In this document: in pieces, positions 51,065-60,255 of the stretch | Numbering within the stretch: position 1 is the stretch's first letter | Layout: each line of letters starts with the position of its first letter | Assembly: GCA_050180485.1 (NCBI GenBank) | Contig: JBFXED010000004.1 | Coordinates: 81,872 to 145,871, forward strand | Reading direction: 5' to 3' | Length of the DNA stretch: 64,000 bases | From: CADEGL01 sp050180485 | GTDB lineage: Bacteria > Pseudomonadota > Alphaproteobacteria > CADEGL01 | Notes under the pieces: generated by a model | Database searches by the model: none | What the model saw: the letters and a program-made list of their open reading frames with translations, nothing else | What the model was told of the DNA's origin: nothing | Program-made: the position numbers and the translations under genes

Positions 51065-51082
51065 CTCGACGTATACGTCGAG
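51065..51082. promoter_or_regulatory. 18-bp perfect palindrome upstream of Rieske oxygenase
   Basis: CTCGACGTATACGTCGAG, about 100 bp before the Rieske gene's start and directly next to a REP-like repeat arm. It could be an operator for a dimeric regulator or part of the repeat. Confidence 0.4.
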
Positions 51083-51165
51083 GGATCAAGTCCGGCGTGA
51101 CGAACTATGTATGGGGTCAACGCACGACATCGCCACATCTCCACTCGTCACCCCGGACCTGATCC
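51083..51165. repeat. REP-like inverted repeat
   Basis: Arms of 21 bp (51083-51103 and 51145-51165) match at 19 positions around a 41-bp interval; the sequence GTCACCCCGGACCTGATCC is characteristic of dispersed intergenic repeats in alphaproteobacteria. The remaining 40 bp up to the phosphatase gene hold nothing I recognise. Confidence 0.75.
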
Positions 51166-51208
51166 GCGGTCCAGTGCTGGCCGGTAGGCCGGCAAACAAC
51201 GCGAGACG

Positions 51209-52006
51209 TCAAGCGATGAACAGCGCCTTCAACTCGGCCCAGCTTTCGGGGTCGGGTGCCAGCAGGATGTAACCTTCAGATTCCGTCGCGCTGTAAGGGC
51301 GGCCGTCGACCAGCTTGGAATAACCGCCCGCCTCTTCGTGGATATGCTGCCCGGCCGCGTGGTCCCAGGGCAGAATGCGGGTGAACAGCGCGAAGTGCAT
51401 CTCGCCCGAAACCAGCGAGAGATATTCCTGGCCGACGCAGCGGCGGTAGCCGCCGCCCGCGTAGTGTTTCTTCTTGGCCGCGAAATCGGCGGTCAGGCCC
51501 GGGCGTGTTGGGCCCGCGTAGAGCGCGCCCTTCATGTCTTGGGCGGAGATTGCGGGCGCCACGTGCGCGCGCGTGCCGTTCAACATCGCGCCGCTCCCCT
51601 TTTCCGCCATGGCCATCAGGTCGCGGACGGGATCGTAAACCCAGGCCGCGCAGGTCTCCCCGCGCACCACATAGGCCAGTTGCACGGCGAAGAGCGGACT
51701 GCCCTCGGAGAAGTTCGTCGTACCGTCCACGGGATCGACGATCCAGACCGGGGCATCCTCGGCGATGCGCTTGAGCACGGCGGGGTCGGCGTGCACGGCC
51801 TCCTCGCCCACCACGCGGCTGCTGGGCACCATTCCGGGCAGGCGCTGGGTCAGCACGCGCTCGACGCCCAAGTCGGCCGCGGTGACGATGTCGCCGGGTT
51901 TCTTCTCGGCGATCTCGTGCGCGGCCAGCTTCTGGAAGCGCGGCATCACCTCCGCCGCCGCGACCTCGCGCAGGAGCGCCGCCACTATGTCGATATCGAG
52001 AGCCAT
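51209..52006 (-). CDS. Inositol monophosphatase family protein
   Basis: The protein has 265 residues. The metal and substrate motifs are GEEAVH, WIVDPVDGTTNFSEG, the DPVRDL region and ILPWDHAAGQHIHEEAGG. Proteins of this family act on inositol phosphate, 3'-phosphoadenosine phosphate or fructose-1,6-bisphosphate with magnesium; the exact substrate is unknown. The start is uncertain: an ATG 21 bp upstream is also possible and neither has a good ribosome site. The groEL terminator lies just upstream. Confidence 0.9.
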   Translation of the reverse strand: MALDIDIVAALLREVAAAEVMPRFQKLAAHEIAEKKPGDIVTAADLGVERVLTQRLPGMVPSSRVVGEEAVHADPAVLKRIAEDAPVWIVDPVDGTTNFSEGSPLFAVQLAYVVRGETCAAWVYDPVRDLMAMAEKGSGAMLNGTRAHVAPAISAQDMKGALYAGPTRPGLTADFAAKKKHYAGGGYRRCVGQEYLSLVSGEMHFALFTRILPWDHAAGQHIHEEAGGYSKLVDGRPYSATESEGYILLAPDPESWAELKALFIA

Positions 52007-52037
52007 TTGACGGGCCGACGCTAGCATATCGGCGCCA

Positions 52038-52069
52038 AAGAAAAAGGGGCCGCGGTTGCCCGCGGCCCC
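52038..52069 (-). terminator. Rho-independent terminator of groESL
   Basis: On the minus strand a 10-bp stem GGGGCCGCGG/CCGCGGCCCC, 4-base loop, then TTTTTCTT. It ends the groESL transcript about 25 bp after the groEL stop. Confidence 0.93.
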
Positions 52070-52093
52070 TGATCCTTTAAGCGGTGGGCTGGA

Positions 52094-53749
<1,656 letters not shown>

Positions 53750-53762
53750 TGTCTGTGCTTCC

Positions 53763-54050
53763 TTACTCGATGATGCCCATGATGTCGGACTCCTTCATGA
53801 TCAACAGGTCTTCCCCGTCGACCTTGACCTCGGTGCCCGACCACTTGCCGTAGAGGACGCGGTCGCCCTTCTTGACGTCCGGCTTCACCAGCTTGCCGTC
53901 CTCGCCCCGGGCGCCCGGGCCCACGGCGATGACTTTGCCTTCCATCGGCTTTTCCTTGGCGGTGTCCGGAATGATGATGCCGCCCTTGGTCTTCTCCTCA
54001 CCTTCCATCGGCTTGACCACGACGCGGTCGTGCAACGGCCTAAAGCCCAT
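53763..54050 (-). CDS. groES: Co-chaperonin GroES
   Basis: The protein has 95 residues. It starts MGFRPLHDRVVVKPMEGEEKTKGG; the mobile loop (KTKGGIIIPDTAKEKPM) and GDRVLYGKWSGTEVKVDGE are the GroES landmarks. It caps the GroEL ring. It is the first gene of the groESL operon. Confidence 0.99.
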   Translation of the reverse strand: MGFRPLHDRVVVKPMEGEEKTKGGIIIPDTAKEKPMEGKVIAVGPGARGEDGKLVKPDVKKGDRVLYGKWSGTEVKVDGEDLLIMKESDIMGIIE

Positions 54051-54110
54051 GCTCTCTCCTCCTCATTTCCCTGTGATGCCACCGGGTTGCTCGCTCGGCC
54101 CGGCCGGCGA

Positions 54111-54137
54111 TTAGCACTCATAAGAGCCGAGTGCTAT
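54111..54137 (-). promoter_or_regulatory. CIRCE operator (HrcA site) of groESL
   Basis: TTAGCACTC-N9-GAGTGCTAT, matching the CIRCE consensus except the last base. It overlaps the -10 of the groESL promoter, so HrcA would block initiation. Confidence 0.93.
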
Positions 54138-54163
54138 TTATGGATCGGGCTTCGCCCTGTCAA
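54135..54163 (-). promoter_or_regulatory. Housekeeping-type groESL promoter
   Basis: On the minus strand: TTGACA (-35), 17 bases, TAAATA (-10). It sits at the CIRCE operator, giving the expected heat-shock regulation. Confidence 0.85.
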
Positions 54164-54190
54164 GACGGCCACCGGCCTAATTTCGATAAA

Positions 54191-55528
54191 TCAATGAGTT
54201 ATAGGGCGACTCTCGCCGGATTTCCCGGCATCCGTCAGGCGCGCGAAGCGGGCTTGGTCGGCCTCGGCCAGCCGGACCTTGATGTGGGCATACTCGTCGT
54301 CATCGCGCCGCTCCATCACCTCGCCGTTGCGATAGAGCCAGGCGATGGTCTTGCCGTCCCAAAGACGGACGGAAACCTGGATCACGTCCCGTCCCTCGGC
54401 CAGCTCCTCGTCAACCAGGGCCAAAAGCCGGGGGCAGCCTTCGCCTGTCAGCGCCGAGACGGCGACCTGCGGTTCGTTGGCGCGCCCGGTGGCGTTCAGC
54501 ACCAGTTCGCGGCGCTCCGGTTCTAGAAGATCGAGCTTGTTGAACACCTCGATCATCGGCCGGCCGCTTCCCTCGGCGATACCCAGCTTTTCCAAGACGG
54601 CCTGGACGTCCGCTTTCTGCGCCTCGGTTTCGGGGTGCGCGACGTCGCGCACGTGCATGACCAGATCGGCCTCCTGCACCTCTTCCAAGGTGGCGTGGAA
54701 GGCGGCGATCAGCTCGGTCGGCAGGTCTGAGATGAAGCCGACCGTGTCGGACAGAATGGCGTTGCGCCCCGAGGGCAGCTCGATCTTGCGCATCGTGGGA
54801 TCGAGCGTGGCGAACAGCATGTCCGCCGCCTGCACGTCCGCGTGCGTCAAGCGGTTGAACAGGGTCGATTTGCCGGCGTTGGTGTAGCCGACCAGCGCGA
54901 CCACCGGATAGGGCACGCGCTGGCGCGCCTTGCGGTGGATCTGGCGCGTGCGTCCGACATCGCCCAACTCGTCCTTCAGCCGCGCGATGCGTTCGTCGAT
55001 CAGGCGGCGGTCGATTTCGAGCTGGGATTCGCCGGGGCCGCCCAGGAAGCCGAAGCCGCCGCGCTGCCGCTCCAAGTGGGTCCAGGAACGCACCAGCCGA
55101 CTGCGCTGATAGGACAAATGCGCCAATTCGACCTGTAGGCGGCCTTCGCGCGTACGCGCCCGGGCGCCGAAAATCTCCAGGATCACCGCCGTGCGGTCGA
55201 TGACCTTGCATTTCCATGCCCGCTCCAGATTGCGCTGCTGGACCGGCGACAAAGCGCCGTTGACGATGACCAGCTCGATCTCGAGGTCCGCGATCAGGCC
55301 CTTGAGCCGGTCGATGCCACCCGTGCCGAACAGGGTCGCGGGACGCGGCTCGCGCACGCGCACCGTTTCGGCATGGACGACATTCAGCGCGATCGCCGCC
55401 GCGAGGCCCACGGCTTCGGCCAGGCGCGCCTCGGGGTCACGCGCGGAATCGGCCCGCCCGCCGTCGCGCACCGGGTGCAGGACAGCGGTGCGGCGGGCCG
55501 GAATCGCGGTCGAGACGGCTTCGGTCAA
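54191..55528 (-). CDS. hflX: Ribosome-associated GTPase HflX
   Basis: The protein has 445 residues. An N-terminal HflX-specific domain precedes the G domain, with G1 GYTNAGKST, G3 in LSDTVGFISDLP and G4 FNKLDLL. It binds 70S ribosomes and can rescue stalled or hibernating ones. The start is TTG, immediately after the hfq stop (one base between), so translation is coupled. Confidence 0.95.
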   Translation of the reverse strand: MTEAVSTAIPARRTAVLHPVRDGGRADSARDPEARLAEAVGLAAAIALNVVHAETVRVREPRPATLFGTGGIDRLKGLIADLEIELVIVNGALSPVQQRNLERAWKCKVIDRTAVILEIFGARARTREGRLQVELAHLSYQRSRLVRSWTHLERQRGGFGFLGGPGESQLEIDRRLIDERIARLKDELGDVGRTRQIHRKARQRVPYPVVALVGYTNAGKSTLFNRLTHADVQAADMLFATLDPTMRKIELPSGRNAILSDTVGFISDLPTELIAAFHATLEEVQEADLVMHVRDVAHPETEAQKADVQAVLEKLGIAEGSGRPMIEVFNKLDLLEPERRELVLNATGRANEPQVAVSALTGEGCPRLLALVDEELAEGRDVIQVSVRLWDGKTIAWLYRNGEVMERRDDDEYAHIKVRLAEADQARFARLTDAGKSGESRPITH

Positions 55529-55529
55529 A

Positions 55530-55778
55530 TCAGGCTTCGCCCTCGGCCTTGCTATCCGGCTCGAAGAGCTGGACCGGGCCGCCCGGCATCACGGTGGAGA
55601 TGGCGTGCTTATAGACCAGCTGCGCATGATGATCGCGGCGAAGCAGGACGCAGAAATTATCGAACGCGCCGATATTGCCCTGCAGCTTCACGCCGTTCAC
55701 GAGGAACACCGTGACCGGGATCTTGTTCTTGCGCACATGGTTCAGGAACACGTCCTGGAGGTTTTTATCTGAAGACAT
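55530..55778 (-). CDS. hfq: RNA chaperone Hfq
   Basis: The protein has 82 residues. Sm motif 1 is DVFLNHVRKNKIPVTVFLVNGVKLQGNIGAFDNFCVLLRR and Sm motif 2 is HAQLVYKHAISTVMP, the YKHAIST signature of Hfq. It forms the hexamer that pairs sRNAs with mRNAs. It is upstream of hflX as in most proteobacteria. Confidence 0.99.
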   Translation of the reverse strand: MSSDKNLQDVFLNHVRKNKIPVTVFLVNGVKLQGNIGAFDNFCVLLRRDHHAQLVYKHAISTVMPGGPVQLFEPDSKAEGEA

Positions 55779-55911
55779 CGTTGTGTCCTCCTTTGTTTTT
55801 GCGGGCCGCGGCGCGCGAGCGCCCGGACCCGTGGGAGACGTTCGGCCAACGACACCGGCCGAACCGCCAATTCTATTCTATGCGACGTCCACGAAGGATA
55901 TATGTGGCCAG

Positions 55912-56565
55912 TCAGGGGCCCGCAACAAGTCCGCGAAGGGTGGCGAAATCGCGCGCATGCCATTCCGGGCGCGCATCGCGGAATTCCGCCGAATCCGGGT
56001 CCAAATCGCCAACCAGGACGGGGATACAACCCGCATTCCGCGCGCAGGCCATATCGATTCCCGTATCGCCCACGAACCAGACCTCGCGGCCAGGCAGGAT
56101 GCCGGACGATTCCAGCGCCATGGCGATGGGCGCGGGGTCCGGTTTATCCCGCACGGCGTCGCCCGCGCCGACAAGACGGCCGAAATGGGGTGTCCAGCCC
56201 AGATGGGCGGCCTCCTGGCGCAGAAGATCGCCCTTTTTATTGCTGACCACGCCCAGATAGAACCCCTCGCCCTTGAGAGCGGCCAGCACGTCGGCCGCAC
56301 CGGGCAGAACGGCCAGATGGTCGAGATGGCAGGCATTGTAGCGCGCGTAGAACACCTCGCGTGCCTCGGTCCAGCGCTCGCCGAATAGTTTGGGGAAACT
56401 GTCGCGCATGGATTCGCGCACGCGCAGTCTCGTCTCGGCATCCGTCCACGGCGCGTGGCCCATGGCCACCAGCGTGTCGTTCAGCGCCGCGCCGATCGCG
56501 GGCCAGGCGTCGATCAGCGTGCTGTCCCAATCGAACAGGATGGCGCGCGGGCGCGGCAGGCTCAT
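55912..56565 (-). CDS. HAD-superfamily phosphatase (phosphoglycolate-phosphatase-like)
   Basis: The protein has 217 residues. The nucleophile motif is LFDWDSTLIDAW, motif II VVSNKKGD, motif III Lys in RDKPDPAP, motif IV FVGDTGIDMA. The alpha-helical cap insertion (about 17-85) places it in the Gph-like branch. It probably dephosphorylates a phosphoglycolate-like or sugar phosphate. It overlaps dat by 4 bp (ATGA), so it is translated with it. Confidence 0.93.
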   Translation of the reverse strand: MSLPRPRAILFDWDSTLIDAWPAIGAALNDTLVAMGHAPWTDAETRLRVRESMRDSFPKLFGERWTEAREVFYARYNACHLDHLAVLPGAADVLAALKGEGFYLGVVSNKKGDLLRQEAAHLGWTPHFGRLVGAGDAVRDKPDPAPIAMALESSGILPGREVWFVGDTGIDMACARNAGCIPVLVGDLDPDSAEFRDARPEWHARDFATLRGLVAGP

Positions 56566-57422
56566 GCGGCGTCCTGCGCGCCGATGCGGTCGATATAGGC
56601 CTGACGCAGCGCGCGTGTCAGCGCACCCGGCTTGCCATCGCCGATCGTGGCATCGTCGATCCGCACGATGGGCATGACGAAGGCGGTCGAGCCGGTGACG
56701 AATGCCTCGCGCGCCGCCTTGACGTCGGCCAACGTGAAGCGCCGCTCGACGAAGCGAAGCCCCTGCCCCTTGGCGATCTCGATCACGGCCAACCGCGTGA
56801 TGCCGTTCAGGATCTCCGGGCCAGCGCTGCGGGTGACCAGTTCGTCCTTGGGCGTGACGATCCAGGCGTTGGTCGCCGTGCCTTCGGTGACGAAGCCCTC
56901 GCGGTCGATCTGGAACGCCTCGTAGGCGCCGGCTTCGATGGCCTGCTGCTTGCCGAGCACGTTGGGCAGCAGCGAAACCGACTTGATATCGCAGCGCGCC
57001 CAGCGGATATCCGGGATGCTGATGGCCTTGGCGCCCTTTTCCAGCAGCTCCGCGGCCGGCGGCTTCTTCCGCCGCGCGGTGATGACGATGGCGGTGTCCA
57101 CGTTCTTCGGGAAGACGTGATCGCGTGGCGCGACCCCGCGCGTCATCTGCATATAGACCATCCCGTCCGCCACCAGGTTACGGCGAATCACCTCGCGCAT
57201 GACCATGCGCAACGCCGCGCGCGGCATGGGCGCGGCGATGCGCAGCTCCTTCAGCGAACGATCCAGCCGATCCAGATGCCAATCCTCGTCGACCAGCTTA
57301 CCGCCGGCGACGGCCACGACCTCATATACGCCGTCCGCGAATTGGTAGCCGCGGTCCTCGACATGGATCACGGCCTCCCGATGGGGCCGGTAACGTCCGT
57401 TCACGTATGCGATGCGCGCCAT
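56562..57422 (-). CDS. dat: D-amino-acid transaminase / fold-type IV aminotransferase
   Basis: The protein has 286 residues. The PLP lysine is K147 in CDIKSVSLLPNVL; the characteristic QMTRGVAPRDHVFP and FVTEGTATNAWIV are D-alanine-transaminase-type signatures. It makes D-glutamate or D-alanine for peptidoglycan or acts on branched-chain amino acids. It lies in the ntr-trkA block. Confidence 0.9.
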   Translation of the reverse strand: MARIAYVNGRYRPHREAVIHVEDRGYQFADGVYEVVAVAGGKLVDEDWHLDRLDRSLKELRIAAPMPRAALRMVMREVIRRNLVADGMVYMQMTRGVAPRDHVFPKNVDTAIVITARRKKPPAAELLEKGAKAISIPDIRWARCDIKSVSLLPNVLGKQQAIEAGAYEAFQIDREGFVTEGTATNAWIVTPKDELVTRSAGPEILNGITRLAVIEIAKGQGLRFVERRFTLADVKAAREAFVTGSTAFVMPIVRIDDATIGDGKPGALTRALRQAYIDRIGAQDAA

Positions 57423-57447
57423 ATGCGTTTCCGTTGAATGGGAGAAC

Positions 57448-58824
57448 TCAGAAAAATTGCAGACTGACGGCGAAGATCTTCTCGACCGCCCGGATGGCCT
57501 CGGGACGCGCGAACATGATGACGCGGTCCTTGGCCTTCACCACCGTGTCCAGCCGCGGAATGATGACACGCTCGTCCCGGATCAGCGCGCCGATCACGAT
57601 GCCCTTGGGCAAGTCGGCATCCTTGATCGCACGGCCGATCAGTCTCGACGTCTCTAGCGCCTCGGCTTCGATCACCTCACCCAAATTCTCGCGCAGCGAA
57701 TGGACGGAGCGGATTCGCCCACGTCGGACATGCTGCAGGATGGTGGAGACCGTGATGGCCTGGGGAACCACCACCACGTCGACGCCCAACGTCGCGATCA
57801 GGGATTCATAACTCATGTTGTTGACCAGCGTCATGGCGCGCCGGGCGCCAGCGCGCTTGGCCAAGAGCGACGACAGGATATTGACCTCGTCGTCGTTGGT
57901 CACGGCCACCACGGCCTCGGCCGCGTCGGCGTTGGCCTCTTCCAGGATTTCGACCTCGAGCGCGCTGCCGTGGATCACGACCGAGCGCGACAGGCTTTGC
58001 GCCGCGAACTCCGCGCGCTCCTTGTTCTGCTCGATCACCTTGGCTCTGACGCCGGGGTGCGTGTTCTCGATCTCTTGGGCCAGATAGAGGCCGATATTGC
58101 CACCGCCGACGATGACGATGCGATGCGCCTCGGGCTCCTCATGGCCGAAGGCGGCCATGCCGCGCGAGACCTGGGTACTGTCGACCACGAAATAGACGTC
58201 GTCGCCCGCCTTCAACCGTTCCTCGCCGCGTGGCAGGACCGCTTGCCCCGCCCGCAGAATGGCCAGAATCACGATGTTCAGGTCGGGGAACAGTTCGGTC
58301 AGCTGGCGCAGCGGCGTGTCGAGGATCGGGCACTCCTCCGAGCAGCGCACGCCGATGACCTGGACCCGGCCTTCGGCCAGCGGGATGTTGTCGAACGCGC
58401 CTGGCACCTGCAGGCGCCGGCTGATCGCTCGCGCGACCTCGATCTCGGGCGAGATGATGACGTCGATAGGCAGCTTCTCGCGGCTGAACAAATCCGCCCA
58501 GGCCGGCTGCAAATAGCTTTGGCTGCGCACACGCGCGATCTTGGTAGGCACGTTGAACAGCGAAGCGGCGACCTGGCAGGCCACCATGTTGACCTCGTCG
58601 CTGTGGGTGACGGCGATCAGCATGTCGGCGTCGCGCGCGCCCGCGCGCTCCAGCACGCCGGGATGCGATGCATGCCCCACGATGCCGCGTACCTCGAGCG
58701 AATCGCTGATCTTCCGTACAAGATCGGGCGCATGGTCAATGACGGTGACGTGATTGGCCTCGGTGGCCAGATGGCGCGCGATGTTCGAACCCACCTGCCC
58801 CGCGCCGCAGACGACGACTTTCAC
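57448..58824 (-). CDS. trkA: Trk system potassium uptake regulator TrkA
   Basis: The protein has 458 residues: two RCK modules, each an N-terminal Rossmann NAD-binding half (VVVCGAGQVGSNIARHL; VIVGGGNIGLYLAQEIE) and a TrkA_C half. It gates the TrkH channel according to NAD(H) or nucleotide. It lies next to the ntrYX genes, as in Rhodospirillum/Azospirillum. Confidence 0.97.
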   Translation of the reverse strand: MKVVVCGAGQVGSNIARHLATEANHVTVIDHAPDLVRKISDSLEVRGIVGHASHPGVLERAGARDADMLIAVTHSDEVNMVACQVAASLFNVPTKIARVRSQSYLQPAWADLFSREKLPIDVIISPEIEVARAISRRLQVPGAFDNIPLAEGRVQVIGVRCSEECPILDTPLRQLTELFPDLNIVILAILRAGQAVLPRGEERLKAGDDVYFVVDSTQVSRGMAAFGHEEPEAHRIVIVGGGNIGLYLAQEIENTHPGVRAKVIEQNKERAEFAAQSLSRSVVIHGSALEVEILEEANADAAEAVVAVTNDDEVNILSSLLAKRAGARRAMTLVNNMSYESLIATLGVDVVVVPQAITVSTILQHVRRGRIRSVHSLRENLGEVIEAEALETSRLIGRAIKDADLPKGIVIGALIRDERVIIPRLDTVVKAKDRVIMFARPEAIRAVEKIFAVSLQFF

Positions 58825-58851
58825 GACGTGGCGCCTTCGGCCGGCATCCGC

Positions 58852-60249
58852 TCAGGCATCGGGCTTGTCCGCTCCGGCAACGCCCAGGCTTTTCAATTTC
58901 CGGTGCAACGCGGAACGCTCCATGCCAACGAAGCTGGCCGTGCGCGAGATGTTGCCGCCGAAGCGCGTGACCTGTGCCATCAAGTATTCGCGCTCGAAAA
59001 TCTCGCGCGCCTCGCGCAGGGGGAGCCCCATGATCTCGTCGCTTTTGTTCCAGCCGACCACGGGCGAGGCGATGGCGCCGATCTCGGGCGGCAGCATGTC
59101 GGCGCGGATCACGTCGCGCGCGTCGCCAGGCGCCATGATGAGCAACCAGTCGATCACGTTGCGAAGCTGGCGGACGTTGCCCGGCCATTCGTAGGCCTGC
59201 AAGGCCGCCATCGCGTCCATGCCGATCTCGCGCGGCGGAACGCCGGCGACTTCGGCCGCGCGCTCCATGAAGAACTTGGCCAGGAGGGGGATATCCTCCC
59301 GCCGCTCGCGCAGCGGCCCCACCCGCACCGGCACGACATTCAGGCGGTAGAACAAATCCTCCCGGAACCGCCCTTCGGCGATCTCCTCCTTGAGGTCCTT
59401 GCTGGTCGTGGCCAACACCCGCACATCGACCTCGACGCGCACCTGTCCGCCCACGCGCTCGAAGCTCTGCTCCTGCAGGACGCGAACGATCTTGCCCTGG
59501 GTCTCCATCGGCATGTCGGAGACTTCGTCAAGCAGGAGCGTGCCGCCATGGGCGCGCTCGAAGGTGCCGGTTTTGGCGGGCGCGCCGGGCCCGGCTGCGC
59601 CCGGCTCGAAGCCGAACAGCTCGCCCTCCATGCGCTCCGGCTGCATCGTCGCGCAATTCAGCACCACGAATGGCCCCGCCGAGCGCCGCGAGCGTGCGTG
59701 GACGAAACGCGCCACGATCTCCTTGCCGACACCAGCGGGCCCCGAGACCAGCACGCGGCTGGAGGTGGGCGCGACCCGTTCGATGGCCTGGCGCACCTGG
59801 TTGATGACCGAGGACTGGCCGACCAGTTCGTGGTTGCCGCCCGCGCGGAAGCGCAGCTCCTCGTTCTCGCGCTTGAGCGCGGCGGCCTCGATGGCGCGCT
59901 GGACCAGAAGCAGAAGCCGATCCGACTTGAACGGCTTTTCGATGAAATCGTACGCGCCCTTGCGGATGGCCGTCACGGCCGTCTCGATGTTGCCGTGGCC
60001 GCTGATCATCACCACCGGCACGTCGGGGTGGTCGCGCTTCACGAGATCGAGGATCTGGAGCCCGTCCAGCTTGCTGCCCTGCAGCCAGATGTCGAGCACC
60101 ACGAGGCTCGGGCGCCGGCCGACCACGGCTTCCAGCGCCTGGTCGCTGTTGCCGGCCTCACGCGTGCCATAGCCCTCGTCCTTGAGGATGCCGGCGATCA
60201 GCGAGCGGATGTCCGCCTCGTCGTCGACGATCAGGATGTCATGGGCCAT
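58852..60249 (-). CDS. ntrX: Nitrogen assimilation/redox response regulator NtrX
   Basis: The protein has 465 residues. A receiver (acidic VDDE; acceptor Asp in VVLDIWLQG) is followed by an AAA+ domain with Walker A VSGPAGVGKE and the Walker B region LLLDEVSDMP, then a C-terminal HTH (NISRTASFVGMERSALHRKL). The sigma-54-contact loop reads GAAGPGA instead of GAFTGA, so it probably does not activate sigma-54 directly. It pairs with NtrY. Confidence 0.96.
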   Translation of the reverse strand: MAHDILIVDDEADIRSLIAGILKDEGYGTREAGNSDQALEAVVGRRPSLVVLDIWLQGSKLDGLQILDLVKRDHPDVPVVMISGHGNIETAVTAIRKGAYDFIEKPFKSDRLLLLVQRAIEAAALKRENEELRFRAGGNHELVGQSSVINQVRQAIERVAPTSSRVLVSGPAGVGKEIVARFVHARSRRSAGPFVVLNCATMQPERMEGELFGFEPGAAGPGAPAKTGTFERAHGGTLLLDEVSDMPMETQGKIVRVLQEQSFERVGGQVRVEVDVRVLATTSKDLKEEIAEGRFREDLFYRLNVVPVRVGPLRERREDIPLLAKFFMERAAEVAGVPPREIGMDAMAALQAYEWPGNVRQLRNVIDWLLIMAPGDARDVIRADMLPPEIGAIASPVVGWNKSDEIMGLPLREAREIFEREYLMAQVTRFGGNISRTASFVGMERSALHRKLKSLGVAGADKPDA

Positions 60250-60255
60250 CGAGGG

